From contig CAAGGZ010000033.1 in assembly GCA_900769545.1 (NCBI GenBank), positions 1 to 31,672 on the forward strand: a stretch of 31,672 nucleotides of DNA, written 5' to 3'. Below the pieces are notes generated by a model, which saw only the letters and a program-made list of their open reading frames with translations, was not told the origin of the DNA and searched no databases. This DNA comes from Clostridia bacterium. GTDB lineage: Bacteria > Bacillota > Clostridia > Christensenellales > Borkfalkiaceae. The position numbers were made by a program, and so were the translations under genes. Shown here one piece after another: positions 8,479 to 15,670 of the stretch; positions within the stretch are counted from its first letter, which is position 1; each line of letters opens with the position of its first letter.

Positions 8479-9717
8479 ATGGAAAAAGAATATCTCATAA
8501 ATAAAAGTAACGTAATCACGTTGAATATCACAGACGGAAAAGTAGACTCCTACCGTGAAAAAGAAGAATCTCAAAGCACCGTGCGCGTATACGATAACGG
8601 TAGAATCGGCGTAGCAGGCGCGCTCGGCAACGTAGACATGGGCGAGCTTGAACAGCAAGCAACTCAAAAATTGAACGACGGGATTCCTTATCCCTGCAAG
8701 CTCAACAAAGGCGTGAAGAAGAGCATTATCCGCGACAAAGCGATTGTGGAAGAAGCAGACCTTATGCGTACGACCAAGCGTTTGGCAAAGAAAATTGCGA
8801 CGGCTTGTCCCCGTTTCCTTATCAACGGCAAAACGCAGGCGGCTCGTTATAGCGGCAGCTACAAAAACTCGCAGGGGACGGAGTTGGAATTTGAAAACAA
8901 TTCCTTCCAAGTGTTCTTGCAGGTAAAGGACAAAGACTCCTCGAATATCGCAGACGCGTATTACGGAGCTTCCTTGCCCCGTTACGGCAAAGTAACCGAA
9001 GATAAAATCGTAGGCGACGTAAAGACGTTGCACGACGCATTTTTCGGGGAAAAGGTAACTCTTCCCGACGGTAAATATCCCGTTATCGTTGCGCCTTACG
9101 ACGTACTTGGCAATGCAGTAAAAGATTTTATTGCGGAATACTACGTTTCGGGCGGTTCGTTGTTCAGCGGCAAGCTCGGCGAAAAGATTTTCAACGAAAA
9201 CTTGAGCGTTTCGGTAGACAGAAACCCCGTAACCAACCGTTCGGCGGCGTTCTATGACGCAGAAGGGGAAATTGCAAGCGATTACCGCGCGGCTCTCATC
9301 GAAAACGGCGTATTCAAGCGTGTACTTAACACCAAAAACACGTCCGCGATGTTCAATTTACCTTTGGCAAAAACGGCGGCGGCTCCTTATGACGGCGTGC
9401 CTTCGATTGGGCTTCCCGGGTTATATTTAAAGCGTACCGCTCCCGATTTAAAGACCTTGCTCGGCGCGGAAAAAGCGGTATATATCGCAATCACTTCGGG
9501 CGGCGATATGACGACGGAGGGCGTAGTGGGTATGCCCGTACAGCTTGCATTCCTTGTAGAGAACGGCAAGATTACGGCGAGACTTACGGACTTCTCGGCA
9601 GGCGGTAACATTAAGGAAATGCTCGGCGAAGATTTCGTAGGCGTCAGCGCAAAGGATATTTTCGAGTCCGTTGACAGCGAAGTGCTTGTTACGCGTATGA
9701 ATATCATCAACAGTTGA
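8479..9717 (+). CDS. tldE: TldE/PmbA protease partner subunit
   Basis: 412 residues, a usual size for TldE (PmbA). It has the modulator-of-gyrase fold signatures: KLNDGIPYPCKL near the start, ARYSGSYKNSQGTELEFENN, PVIVAPYDVLGNAVKDF, and a C-terminal ITSGGDMTTEGVVGMPVQLAFLVENGKI. It lacks HExxxH, as expected of the non-metal partner that completes the TldD/E chamber. AGGAGGGG at 8466-8473 precedes the ATG, and the 12-base gap after tldD indicates one transcript. It ends before a terminator (9785-9811). Confidence 0.92.
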   Translation: MEKEYLINKSNVITLNITDGKVDSYREKEESQSTVRVYDNGRIGVAGALGNVDMGELEQQATQKLNDGIPYPCKLNKGVKKSIIRDKAIVEEADLMRTTKRLAKKIATACPRFLINGKTQAARYSGSYKNSQGTELEFENNSFQVFLQVKDKDSSNIADAYYGASLPRYGKVTEDKIVGDVKTLHDAFFGEKVTLPDGKYPVIVAPYDVLGNAVKDFIAEYYVSGGSLFSGKLGEKIFNENLSVSVDRNPVTNRSAAFYDAEGEIASDYRAALIENGVFKRVLNTKNTSAMFNLPLAKTAAAPYDGVPSIGLPGLYLKRTAPDLKTLLGAEKAVYIAITSGGDMTTEGVVGMPVQLAFLVENGKITARLTDFSAGGNIKEMLGEDFVGVSAKDIFESVDSEVLVTRMNIINS

Positions 9718-9723
9718 TAAAAA

Positions 9724-9751
9724 TGCGAAATGCGAAGTGCGAAATGCGAAA
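9724..9751 (+). repeat. Four-unit heptamer repeat TGCGAAR (copy 1)
   Basis: Four direct copies of TGCGAAA/TGCGAAG, followed by TTG, sit between the tldE stop and its terminator. A second copy with the same unit number is at 30616-30643, also between a stop codon and a terminator. Confidence 0.85.
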
Positions 9752-9784
9752 TTGAGGAATTATTAAAATTCAGCTATAAACTCG

Positions 9785-9811
9785 GCTCCCTTTACACAAG
9801 GGAGCTTTTTT
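9785..9811 (+). terminator. Terminator of tldD-tldE
   Basis: Stem GCTCCCTT / AAGGGAGC (8 bp), loop TACAC, then six T. Confidence 0.9.
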
Positions 9812-9954
9812 GCAGAAAAAAGTCTGAGGGATTGTCTAAATTATAAATTTAATCACTATAATCGAAAAAATAAATAATTTTCGCTAAAGACTCAAAATCA
9901 ATCGATTTTTTTGATTAAAAGATAGAAAATAATGTATTTTTTTGCTTAAAATCG
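9812..9954. other. AT-rich intergenic stretch, no gene seen
   Basis: This belongs to the 429-base gap between tldE and oppA. No open frame with a ribosome site and no strong structure is visible here beyond a short AATCAA...TTGATT inverted repeat. The gap's functional parts are the terminator before it and the promoter plus palindromes after it. Confidence 0.6.
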
Positions 9955-9983
9955 TTGACAAGGTGAATTTTATGTGCTATAAT
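9955..9983 (+). promoter_or_regulatory. Consensus sigma-A promoter for the opp operon
   Basis: Perfect TTGACA (9955-9960), 17-bp spacer, perfect TATAAT (9978-9983). It is the only promoter in the window with both boxes perfect, suggesting strong expression unless repressed at the downstream palindromes. Confidence 0.9.
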
Positions 9984-10031
9984 ATGTGATATATTTGTGA
10001 AAACACTCATCGAGGAAGAATTAAATTTTTT

Positions 10032-10049
10032 ACAGGAGCGCGCTCCTGT
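10032..10049. promoter_or_regulatory. 18-bp perfect palindrome in oppA leader
   Basis: ACAGGAGCGCGCTCCTGT is perfectly self-complementary. It lies about 40 bases after the expected transcription start, so it could be an operator or a 7-bp RNA hairpin with a CGCG loop. No U-tract follows, so it is not a terminator. Confidence 0.6.
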
Positions 10050-10052
10050 TTC

Positions 10053-10072
10053 AGTGTAATAGCTATTACACT
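10053..10072. promoter_or_regulatory. 20-bp perfect palindrome, candidate operator
   Basis: AGTGTAATAGCTATTACACT is a perfect palindrome 3 bases after the previous one. The AGTGTA...TACACT arms resemble operators of YtrA-type GntR repressors, but here with an 8-bp centre. No regulator gene is in the window, so the binding factor is unknown. Confidence 0.6.
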
Positions 10073-10146
10073 AATAAAAAGGTTTAATAGGGGTGTTTAT
10101 TGCAAATAATAAAAAAATCTGAAAATCTATAAATGGAGGAAACACC

Positions 10147-12666
10147 ATGAACAAAAAAATCAGATCCATGCTCGCATTGTTTATGAGCATGATGATGGCA
10201 ACCAGTTTTGTTGCATGCGGCGGCGGCAAAGATAGCAGCGAAAGCAGCAACAAAGACAACAGCAGTGTTAGTGCTCCCGATAGCAGCACTCCTGATGACA
10301 GCACGGATACCCCTGCGGAACCTGCAACCTATACGTATAAGACGTATACGACGGTTTCTCCTTCCAACTGGAACGAGCTTACTTATCAGGACAACAACGA
10401 CACGCAGATTATGAACTATCTCGCTAGTTCGCTCTTCACGTTCGACTTCAAGTTCGATGAAGAAGGCGAAATCATCCCCAGCGATTTCGAAGTAGAATAC
10501 AACTTCGCAACGGCGTTGGTTGACGTTTCCGAAAAGTATGGTCATGACGCTGGCTCGGCTATGGCTTGGCAGATTCAGATTCGTGATGACGGTATGTGGG
10601 ACGATGGTACGGCTGTTACGGCTGAACAGTTCGAATATACTGCAAAAGAACAGTTGAACCCCTTGTTCAGAAACTACCGTGCAAACACCCTTTACAACGG
10701 CGCAACTGTTGTTAAGAATGCAGAAGCATACGTTAAGCAGGGTATGCCCGACTTCCGTGGCGCACAGAATAAGCACGATACGTGGGAAGCAGCTAAGGTA
10801 GACCCCGAAGTTAAGTTTGATATTTTGTCCAACAACACCTATTTTGGTAACTGGGCAAATGAAACCTATCCTTCCTACTATGATAATGCTGGTGAAGGTA
10901 CTGGTTGGGCTTGGCTCGTTTGCGGTCTTGGCGCTGAAACGACTCCCGACGCAGTTCTCGCGCTTCAGGGCAAGACTTGGGCTGAAATCGAAGCTGACGC
11001 AGCTTTGAAGGCAGCTTGGGATGCTACCATCGCTATGTGGCAGACCGATCCCAACGAAGAATTGCACTTCTTTGGTTTTGATACCGTTTGGCCTGAAATG
11101 GATTGGAAAGACGTTGGTTTCAAGGCTATCGACAGCACGACGATTGAACTTGAACTCGCTCAGCCTTTGCAGCTTTTGAATGAAGACGGTACGCTTTCCT
11201 ATAAGGCAGCTTACAATATGCAGAGCCTTCCTTTGGTTCACCCTGACCTCTATGAAGCTAACAAAGTAGCTCCTGTAGAAGGTTCTGAACTTTGGACCTC
11301 TAAGTATAATTCGAGCCTTGAAACGACGGCAAGCTGGGGCGCTTATAAGCTTACCGAATTCCAGGCAGGTAAATGGTATAAACTTGAAAAGAACCCCAAC
11401 TGGTTCGGTTGGAATATGGAAAAGAACGAAGGTTTGTATCAGACGACGGCTATCGAATGCGAAACCATCGCTGAATATGAAACCGCTTGGATGAAGTTCT
11501 TGAAGGGTGACCTTACCGGTATCGGTATTAACGTTACGAAGGCTACCGAATATAAGAACTCTGACAGAGCATACTTCACTCCCGACGACTTCGTATCTTC
11601 CCTTCAGTTGCAGTCCAGTAAAGCTGCTATGCAGGAAAGAGAAGAAGAAGGTATCAACAAGACGATCCTTGCTCAGGAAGACTTCAGAAGAGCATTGTCT
11701 CTTGGTTTGAACAGAGACCTTTATGCTAAGACGACTACGACCTCTTCCTTGATGGGTCTTGGTTTGTTCAACTCTATGCACTACTATGACGTAGCTAACG
11801 GTAAAGCTTACCGTGAATCCGACGCAGCTAAATTGGCTCTTTGCGAAGTTTACGGCGTAGACCCCGACGATTATGGTTCTCTTGACGAAGCTGTTGACGC
11901 TATTACGGGTTATGACCTTGTTCTTGCAAGACAGTTGGTTGACAGCGCTTATGACAAGGCTGTTGAAGCTGGTGATTTGAAAGAAGGCGATAAGGTTGTT
12001 CTTACCTATGGTACGTCCGAAGACAACGAAACTTCTCGTCGTTATTATGATACGCTCGTTACGATGTGGACCGACCTTATGAAGGGTACGAAGCTTGAAG
12101 GCAAGTTCGAACTTGAATTCGACGCATCTTTCGCTTCTAAGTGGGCAACCGACTTCATGGCAGGTGCTTATGACGTATGTCAGGGTGGTTGGACCGGCGC
12201 TGCTTGGGATCCCGGTTACCTTTTGATGGCTTACCTTGATCCTGATACGGCTTACTCCGCAGCTTGGAATACTTCTTTGGAAATGAGAACGTTCACCGTT
12301 AATGGTGTAAACGCTGACGGCGAAGTTACCAATAGCGCAGCTGATTCCTACACCGCAGAACTTTCCTTGTGGACTTGGTGGGAACTTTTGAACGGCGATT
12401 GGCAGGCAGGTATCTTGAATGAAGATTTCCGTGTTGAATTGATCGCTAATTTGGAACGTGAAATCCTCTTGAAGGCTTACTCTGTTCCCGTTATGTATTC
12501 GTTCGGCGCATCCATCATGTCTTACCAGGTAGACTACATCACGTATGAATACAATACGTTCATGGGTTACGGTGGTATTCAGTACATGACGTACAACTAC
12601 AGCGATGCTGAATGGGCTGACTATGTAGCTGAAAACGCTGTAAACGGCGAATTGAACTACAAGTAA
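10147..12666 (+). CDS. oppA: Oligopeptide-binding lipoprotein (SBP family 5)
   Basis: 839 residues, much longer than typical OppA/DppA (about 540). It begins with a lipoprotein signal (lipobox SFVAC, lipidated Cys24) and a Ser/Asp/Thr-rich linker to about residue 60. The body follows the family 5 binding-protein pattern: NWNELTYQDNNDTQIMNYLASSLF at the start of the lobe, WQIQIRDDGMWDDGTAVTAEQF, a YKLEKNPNWF strand, DFRRALSLGLNRD, and a C-terminal part that also fits. Captures oligopeptides outside the membrane and delivers them to OppBC. GGAGGA at 10135-10140 sets the start. It is the first gene of the operon and is separated from the permease genes by a hairpin (12714-12746), a common way to keep the binding protein in excess. 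The extra length is spread over the middle; its role is unknown. Confidence 0.92.
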   Translation: MNKKIRSMLALFMSMMMATSFVACGGGKDSSESSNKDNSSVSAPDSSTPDDSTDTPAEPATYTYKTYTTVSPSNWNELTYQDNNDTQIMNYLASSLFTFDFKFDEEGEIIPSDFEVEYNFATALVDVSEKYGHDAGSAMAWQIQIRDDGMWDDGTAVTAEQFEYTAKEQLNPLFRNYRANTLYNGATVVKNAEAYVKQGMPDFRGAQNKHDTWEAAKVDPEVKFDILSNNTYFGNWANETYPSYYDNAGEGTGWAWLVCGLGAETTPDAVLALQGKTWAEIEADAALKAAWDATIAMWQTDPNEELHFFGFDTVWPEMDWKDVGFKAIDSTTIELELAQPLQLLNEDGTLSYKAAYNMQSLPLVHPDLYEANKVAPVEGSELWTSKYNSSLETTASWGAYKLTEFQAGKWYKLEKNPNWFGWNMEKNEGLYQTTAIECETIAEYETAWMKFLKGDLTGIGINVTKATEYKNSDRAYFTPDDFVSSLQLQSSKAAMQEREEEGINKTILAQEDFRRALSLGLNRDLYAKTTTTSSLMGLGLFNSMHYYDVANGKAYRESDAAKLALCEVYGVDPDDYGSLDEAVDAITGYDLVLARQLVDSAYDKAVEAGDLKEGDKVVLTYGTSEDNETSRRYYDTLVTMWTDLMKGTKLEGKFELEFDASFASKWATDFMAGAYDVCQGGWTGAAWDPGYLLMAYLDPDTAYSAAWNTSLEMRTFTVNGVNADGEVTNSAADSYTAELSLWTWWELLNGDWQAGILNEDFRVELIANLEREILLKAYSVPVMYSFGASIMSYQVDYITYEYNTFMGYGGIQYMTYNYSDAEWADYVAENAVNGELNYK

Positions 12667-12713
12667 GAAGCACTGCGATTTATAGTCGCACAATCTAACA
12701 AAAACTAAGCTTG

Positions 12714-12750
12714 ATTATAGTGGGGAAGCGATATCCCCACTATAATTGGG
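12714..12750 (+). terminator. Strong hairpin after oppA, probable partial terminator or stabiliser
   Basis: A 13-bp perfect stem (12714-12726 with 12734-12746) has a 7-base loop, followed by TGGGTTTT rather than a clean U-tract. A smaller TGCGA/TCGCA hairpin lies at 12674-12690. This position after a binding-protein gene suggests partial termination or protection of oppA mRNA from 3' decay. Confidence 0.6.
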
Positions 12751-12753
12751 TTT

Positions 12754-12821
12754 TATACGCTTTTATAAAGGCAAATTGTTAAGCGAAATTAGCGAAATAA
12801 TAGACACTTTAAGCGTATAAT
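12754..12821 (+). promoter_or_regulatory. Possible internal promoter with inverted repeat
   Basis: A perfect TATAAT at 12816-12821 lacks a good -35 at normal spacing. Its first bases belong to a 9-bp inverted repeat, TATACGCTT (12754-12762) with AAGCGTATA (12811-12819). This could be a weak or activator-dependent secondary promoter for the permease genes, or only an RNA hairpin. Confidence 0.35.
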
Positions 12822-12873
12822 GTGGTGAATTTGAATCACGCTAAGAGAGAAAGATTTTATAGGAGGTAGTTTT

Positions 12874-13002
12874 ATGTTCAAATATATAATGAAAAGAATA
12901 GGCTTTATGCTCTTGACTTTTTGTGTTATTATGCTGGCAACGTTTTTACTTGTAAGATTGTCGCCAGACGTTTTGAATCCTCCTCCTATGATTGGCTGGT
13001 AA
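12874..13002 (+). CDS. 42-aa membrane microprotein resembling the OppB N-terminus
   Basis: A 43-codon frame starts with MFKYIMKRIGFMLLTF and ends in PPPMIGW. About 21 of its first 37 residues are identical to the N-terminus of OppB encoded just downstream (MFKYILKRLGLMLMTF...), including the whole first membrane helix. It then stops cleanly. AGGAGG at 12861-12866, seven bases before the ATG, is stronger than the ribosome site of oppB itself, so it is probably translated. The 57 bases between its stop and oppB cannot encode the rest of a permease. Either it is the remnant of a tandem oppB duplication that was deleted after the first helix, or a retained single-helix accessory peptide. I cannot tell which. 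Confidence 0.65.
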   Translation: MFKYIMKRIGFMLLTFCVIMLATFLLVRLSPDVLNPPPMIGW

Positions 13003-13059
13003 GGATTTTACATCACACTAAGGAAGAATAGAGAACCTGTTTTAGAGGAGTATTTTGCT

Positions 13060-14022
13060 ATGTATATGTTTAAATATATACTGAAAAGACTTGGGCTGAT
13101 GCTCATGACTTTCGCTATTATCATGTTTACCTCGTTTATCCTTATAAAGCTGTTGCCTATCGTAATCAATGTGCCTCTTGGGCAAGATAGAGAAATTTTG
13201 GAACAAGCTTTGAAGGAAAGAGGATATTACGATCCAATTTTAGTACAGCTTTTTAATTATGTTAAGCGTATTGTTTTACACGGAGACTGGGGGATTGGCG
13301 TAAATATGCCAGAATTTAGAAACCAACCCGTTTGGGATTCCTTTATTTCGCAGTTGCCTCCTACGATACTCATCAACGTGTATTCCAGTTTGATTGCAGT
13401 TCCCATCGGTTTGTTGTTGGGTATTTATGCTGCGCTCCGTAAGAATAAGTGGCAGGACCATACCATCAGTACGGCGGTAATGGTGCTTATTTCCGTGCCT
13501 TCTTACGTTACGGCATTCCTTGTGCAATACATTCTTTGCTTTAAATTGGGTTGGTTGCCTTTGACGATGAATCACGGCTATGATTATTTTACATGGGATA
13601 TGTTTAAGTCTATGTTGCCTGCAGTTCTTTCTATGTCTTTCGGCTCCATTGCAGGGTATTGCCGCTTCACGAGAGCGGAGCTCACCGAAGTATTGACAGG
13701 TGAGTACTTGTTGCTTGCGCGGACGAAAGGTCTGACCAAGCGTCAATCCATTTTCCGCCATGCGCTTAGAAACGCCATGGTACCTATTTTCCCTTCGATT
13801 ATCGGTGAATTTATTTCGGTATTGTCCGGTTCGCTGATTCTCGAACAAATCTTTGCAATCCCCGGCGTAGGGAGATTGTATTTACAATCCATCAATACAT
13901 TGGACTATGACTTCTTTATGTTGTTGTCCGGGTTCTATACGCTTATCGGTCTTACGGCAGGTATTGTTATAGACATCAGTTACGGATTTATCGATCCTAG
14001 AATTAGAATGGGGGCGAAATAA
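13060..14022 (+). CDS. oppB: Oligopeptide ABC transporter permease OppB
   Basis: 320 residues, the normal length for OppB/DppB permeases. The N-terminal helix (about 11-31) is followed by an extracytoplasmic stretch containing ALKERGYYDPILVQLFNYV and GDWGIG. Four or five further helices follow. The coupling (EAA) motif is YLLLARTKGLTKRQSIFRHALRNA, and the C-terminus has EQIFAIPGVGRLYLQSINTLDY, as is standard for this family. It forms the membrane pore with OppC. GAGGAG at 13045-13050, nine bases before the ATG at 13060, supports this start over the ATG two codons later. oppC begins 3 bases after its stop. Confidence 0.93.
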   Translation: MYMFKYILKRLGLMLMTFAIIMFTSFILIKLLPIVINVPLGQDREILEQALKERGYYDPILVQLFNYVKRIVLHGDWGIGVNMPEFRNQPVWDSFISQLPPTILINVYSSLIAVPIGLLLGIYAALRKNKWQDHTISTAVMVLISVPSYVTAFLVQYILCFKLGWLPLTMNHGYDYFTWDMFKSMLPAVLSMSFGSIAGYCRFTRAELTEVLTGEYLLLARTKGLTKRQSIFRHALRNAMVPIFPSIIGEFISVLSGSLILEQIFAIPGVGRLYLQSINTLDYDFFMLLSGFYTLIGLTAGIVIDISYGFIDPRIRMGAK

Positions 14023-14025
14023 ACT

Positions 14026-15666
14026 ATGGATATTCATAACATTCCCAAAGAAAAATTTGTCCCTGCGAATAATCGGGACATCAATCACGACAAAAAGCTG
14101 GAGACGAAGCCTATCGGCTACTTTAAAGATGCTTGGTTACGTTTCCGTAAAAATAAAGGCTCGGTTTTTGCATTCGGTATCATCGTTCTTTTGTTGCTGT
14201 TTGCAATCATTGCGCCTATGGTCAGCCCGTATACGGTTGCATACGAAGATACAAACTTCCGTTTTGTTTATCCGAAGAGCGAGCTTTGCTACAACCTCGG
14301 TTTGGATTTCTGGGACGGTTGCACTGAAATGACGTTGAACGAAGCAACGTTTATCGAATACAGCGCGATCGGTCAAGAAACGGGTGATTTGGTTATTAAA
14401 GATAACGAATACTCCGTAGAACAAACGACGACGGGCAGATATTATACTTTCCGCATGAATACCTATCATTTGACGGGTTGTGTTGTTGAAAAGTTGACGC
14501 TTGCAGAGTTCCAGGCTTTGCAGGCATATCAGGATGAACATGAAGTACAGATTATTTATCCTGCTATTCAACCGTTAAGCAAGTCTCATCAGGCAAAATA
14601 TCCCCAGTTTGTTACCAATACCAATCTTTGGTATGAAGTGGAAGAAATTTATTCAACCAATGCCGACGGCTCTATTAACAAGAAAAAGAAGCAGCTTGTT
14701 CCTAAAATCGAACGTAATGAAGATGGAACGATTGATTTTGACGAAAACGGCAATGTGCAGTTTGTTAAAAATTATATTAAATACGGTGGTTTGAATAAGG
14801 AAGGTCAACCTAGAGACGCTTACACGAGCAAAATGCTCATTGAAGGTGAGGGCGCGGAAAGATTGTATAATTATTCCGTTAAAAAGCAGGGCGACCAGTA
14901 CGAGGTTCGTGTAAACTATTACGAATATTATATTTATAAGCATTATTTGGCAGGGGACGGCATTGAAAAGCCTTTGTTCCTGTTCGGTACGACGCAGGCA
15001 GGTAAAGACATCTTTACGTGTCTTGGCTCGGGTGCAAGATTGTCCTTCATTTTGTCGCTCACGGTTTCTGCCGTAAACATGATCGTTGGCGCTATTTACG
15101 GCGCAATCGAGGGTTACTACGGCGGTAAGCTCGACTTGTTTATGGAACGTTTCTCGGATATTTTGTCTGCAGTTCCGTTCATGATTGTTATTACGCTGTT
15201 AAAAATGCACATGGGCAAAACAAGCCAGTTGACGATTCTATTTATAGCCTTCTTCCTAACCGGGTGGATAGGCATGGCGAGTCGAGTGCGTATGCAGTTC
15301 TACCGCTTTAAAAATCAGGAATACGTTTTGGCGGCAAGAACGCTCGGTGCAAGCGACAGACGTATTATGTTCAAGCATATTTTCCCTAACTCCTTGGGTA
15401 CGATTATCACGGGTTCGATTTTGTCTATCCCTGGTATGATTTTCTCGGAATCCAGTTTGAGTTATTTGGGTATTATCAACCTGCAAACGGGTAACATGAC
15501 CAGTGTTGGTAACATGTTATCAAGTGCACAGCAGTATATGACATCACAAACGTATATGATGTTCTTTCCTGCAATGTTCATTTGCTTGTTGATGCTCAGC
15601 TTCAACTTGTTCGGTAACGGATTGCGCGACGCGTTCAATCCTTCGCTTAGAGGTTCGGAGGACTAA
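14026..15666 (+). CDS. oppC: Oligopeptide permease OppC with large extracytoplasmic insertion
   Basis: 546 residues, against about 300-350 for usual OppC. The N-terminal cytoplasmic segment and first helix (about 46-67) are normal. The landmark LFGTTQAGKDIF, which in ordinary OppC follows soon after helix 1 (HPLGTDxxGRD), appears only at about 319-330. The intervening 250 residues (about 70-318) are hydrophilic, rich in Tyr, Asn, Asp and Lys, and should lie outside the membrane. The rest is canonical: GARLSFILSL, and the EAA loop YVLAARTLGASDRRIMFKHIFPN (433-455). The insertion could contact the enlarged OppA or receive substrate; that is inference. Confidence 0.92.
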   Translation: MDIHNIPKEKFVPANNRDINHDKKLETKPIGYFKDAWLRFRKNKGSVFAFGIIVLLLLFAIIAPMVSPYTVAYEDTNFRFVYPKSELCYNLGLDFWDGCTEMTLNEATFIEYSAIGQETGDLVIKDNEYSVEQTTTGRYYTFRMNTYHLTGCVVEKLTLAEFQALQAYQDEHEVQIIYPAIQPLSKSHQAKYPQFVTNTNLWYEVEEIYSTNADGSINKKKKQLVPKIERNEDGTIDFDENGNVQFVKNYIKYGGLNKEGQPRDAYTSKMLIEGEGAERLYNYSVKKQGDQYEVRVNYYEYYIYKHYLAGDGIEKPLFLFGTTQAGKDIFTCLGSGARLSFILSLTVSAVNMIVGAIYGAIEGYYGGKLDLFMERFSDILSAVPFMIVITLLKMHMGKTSQLTILFIAFFLTGWIGMASRVRMQFYRFKNQEYVLAARTLGASDRRIMFKHIFPNSLGTIITGSILSIPGMIFSESSLSYLGIINLQTGNMTSVGNMLSSAQQYMTSQTYMMFFPAMFICLLMLSFNLFGNGLRDAFNPSLRGSED

Positions 15667-15670
15667 CGCT

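Noticed and set aside
10084..12693. 869-codon open frame antisense to oppA
   Set aside because: Its translation has no recognisable motifs and mirrors the codon bias of oppA; oppA has a promoter, ribosome site, lipobox and family motifs.
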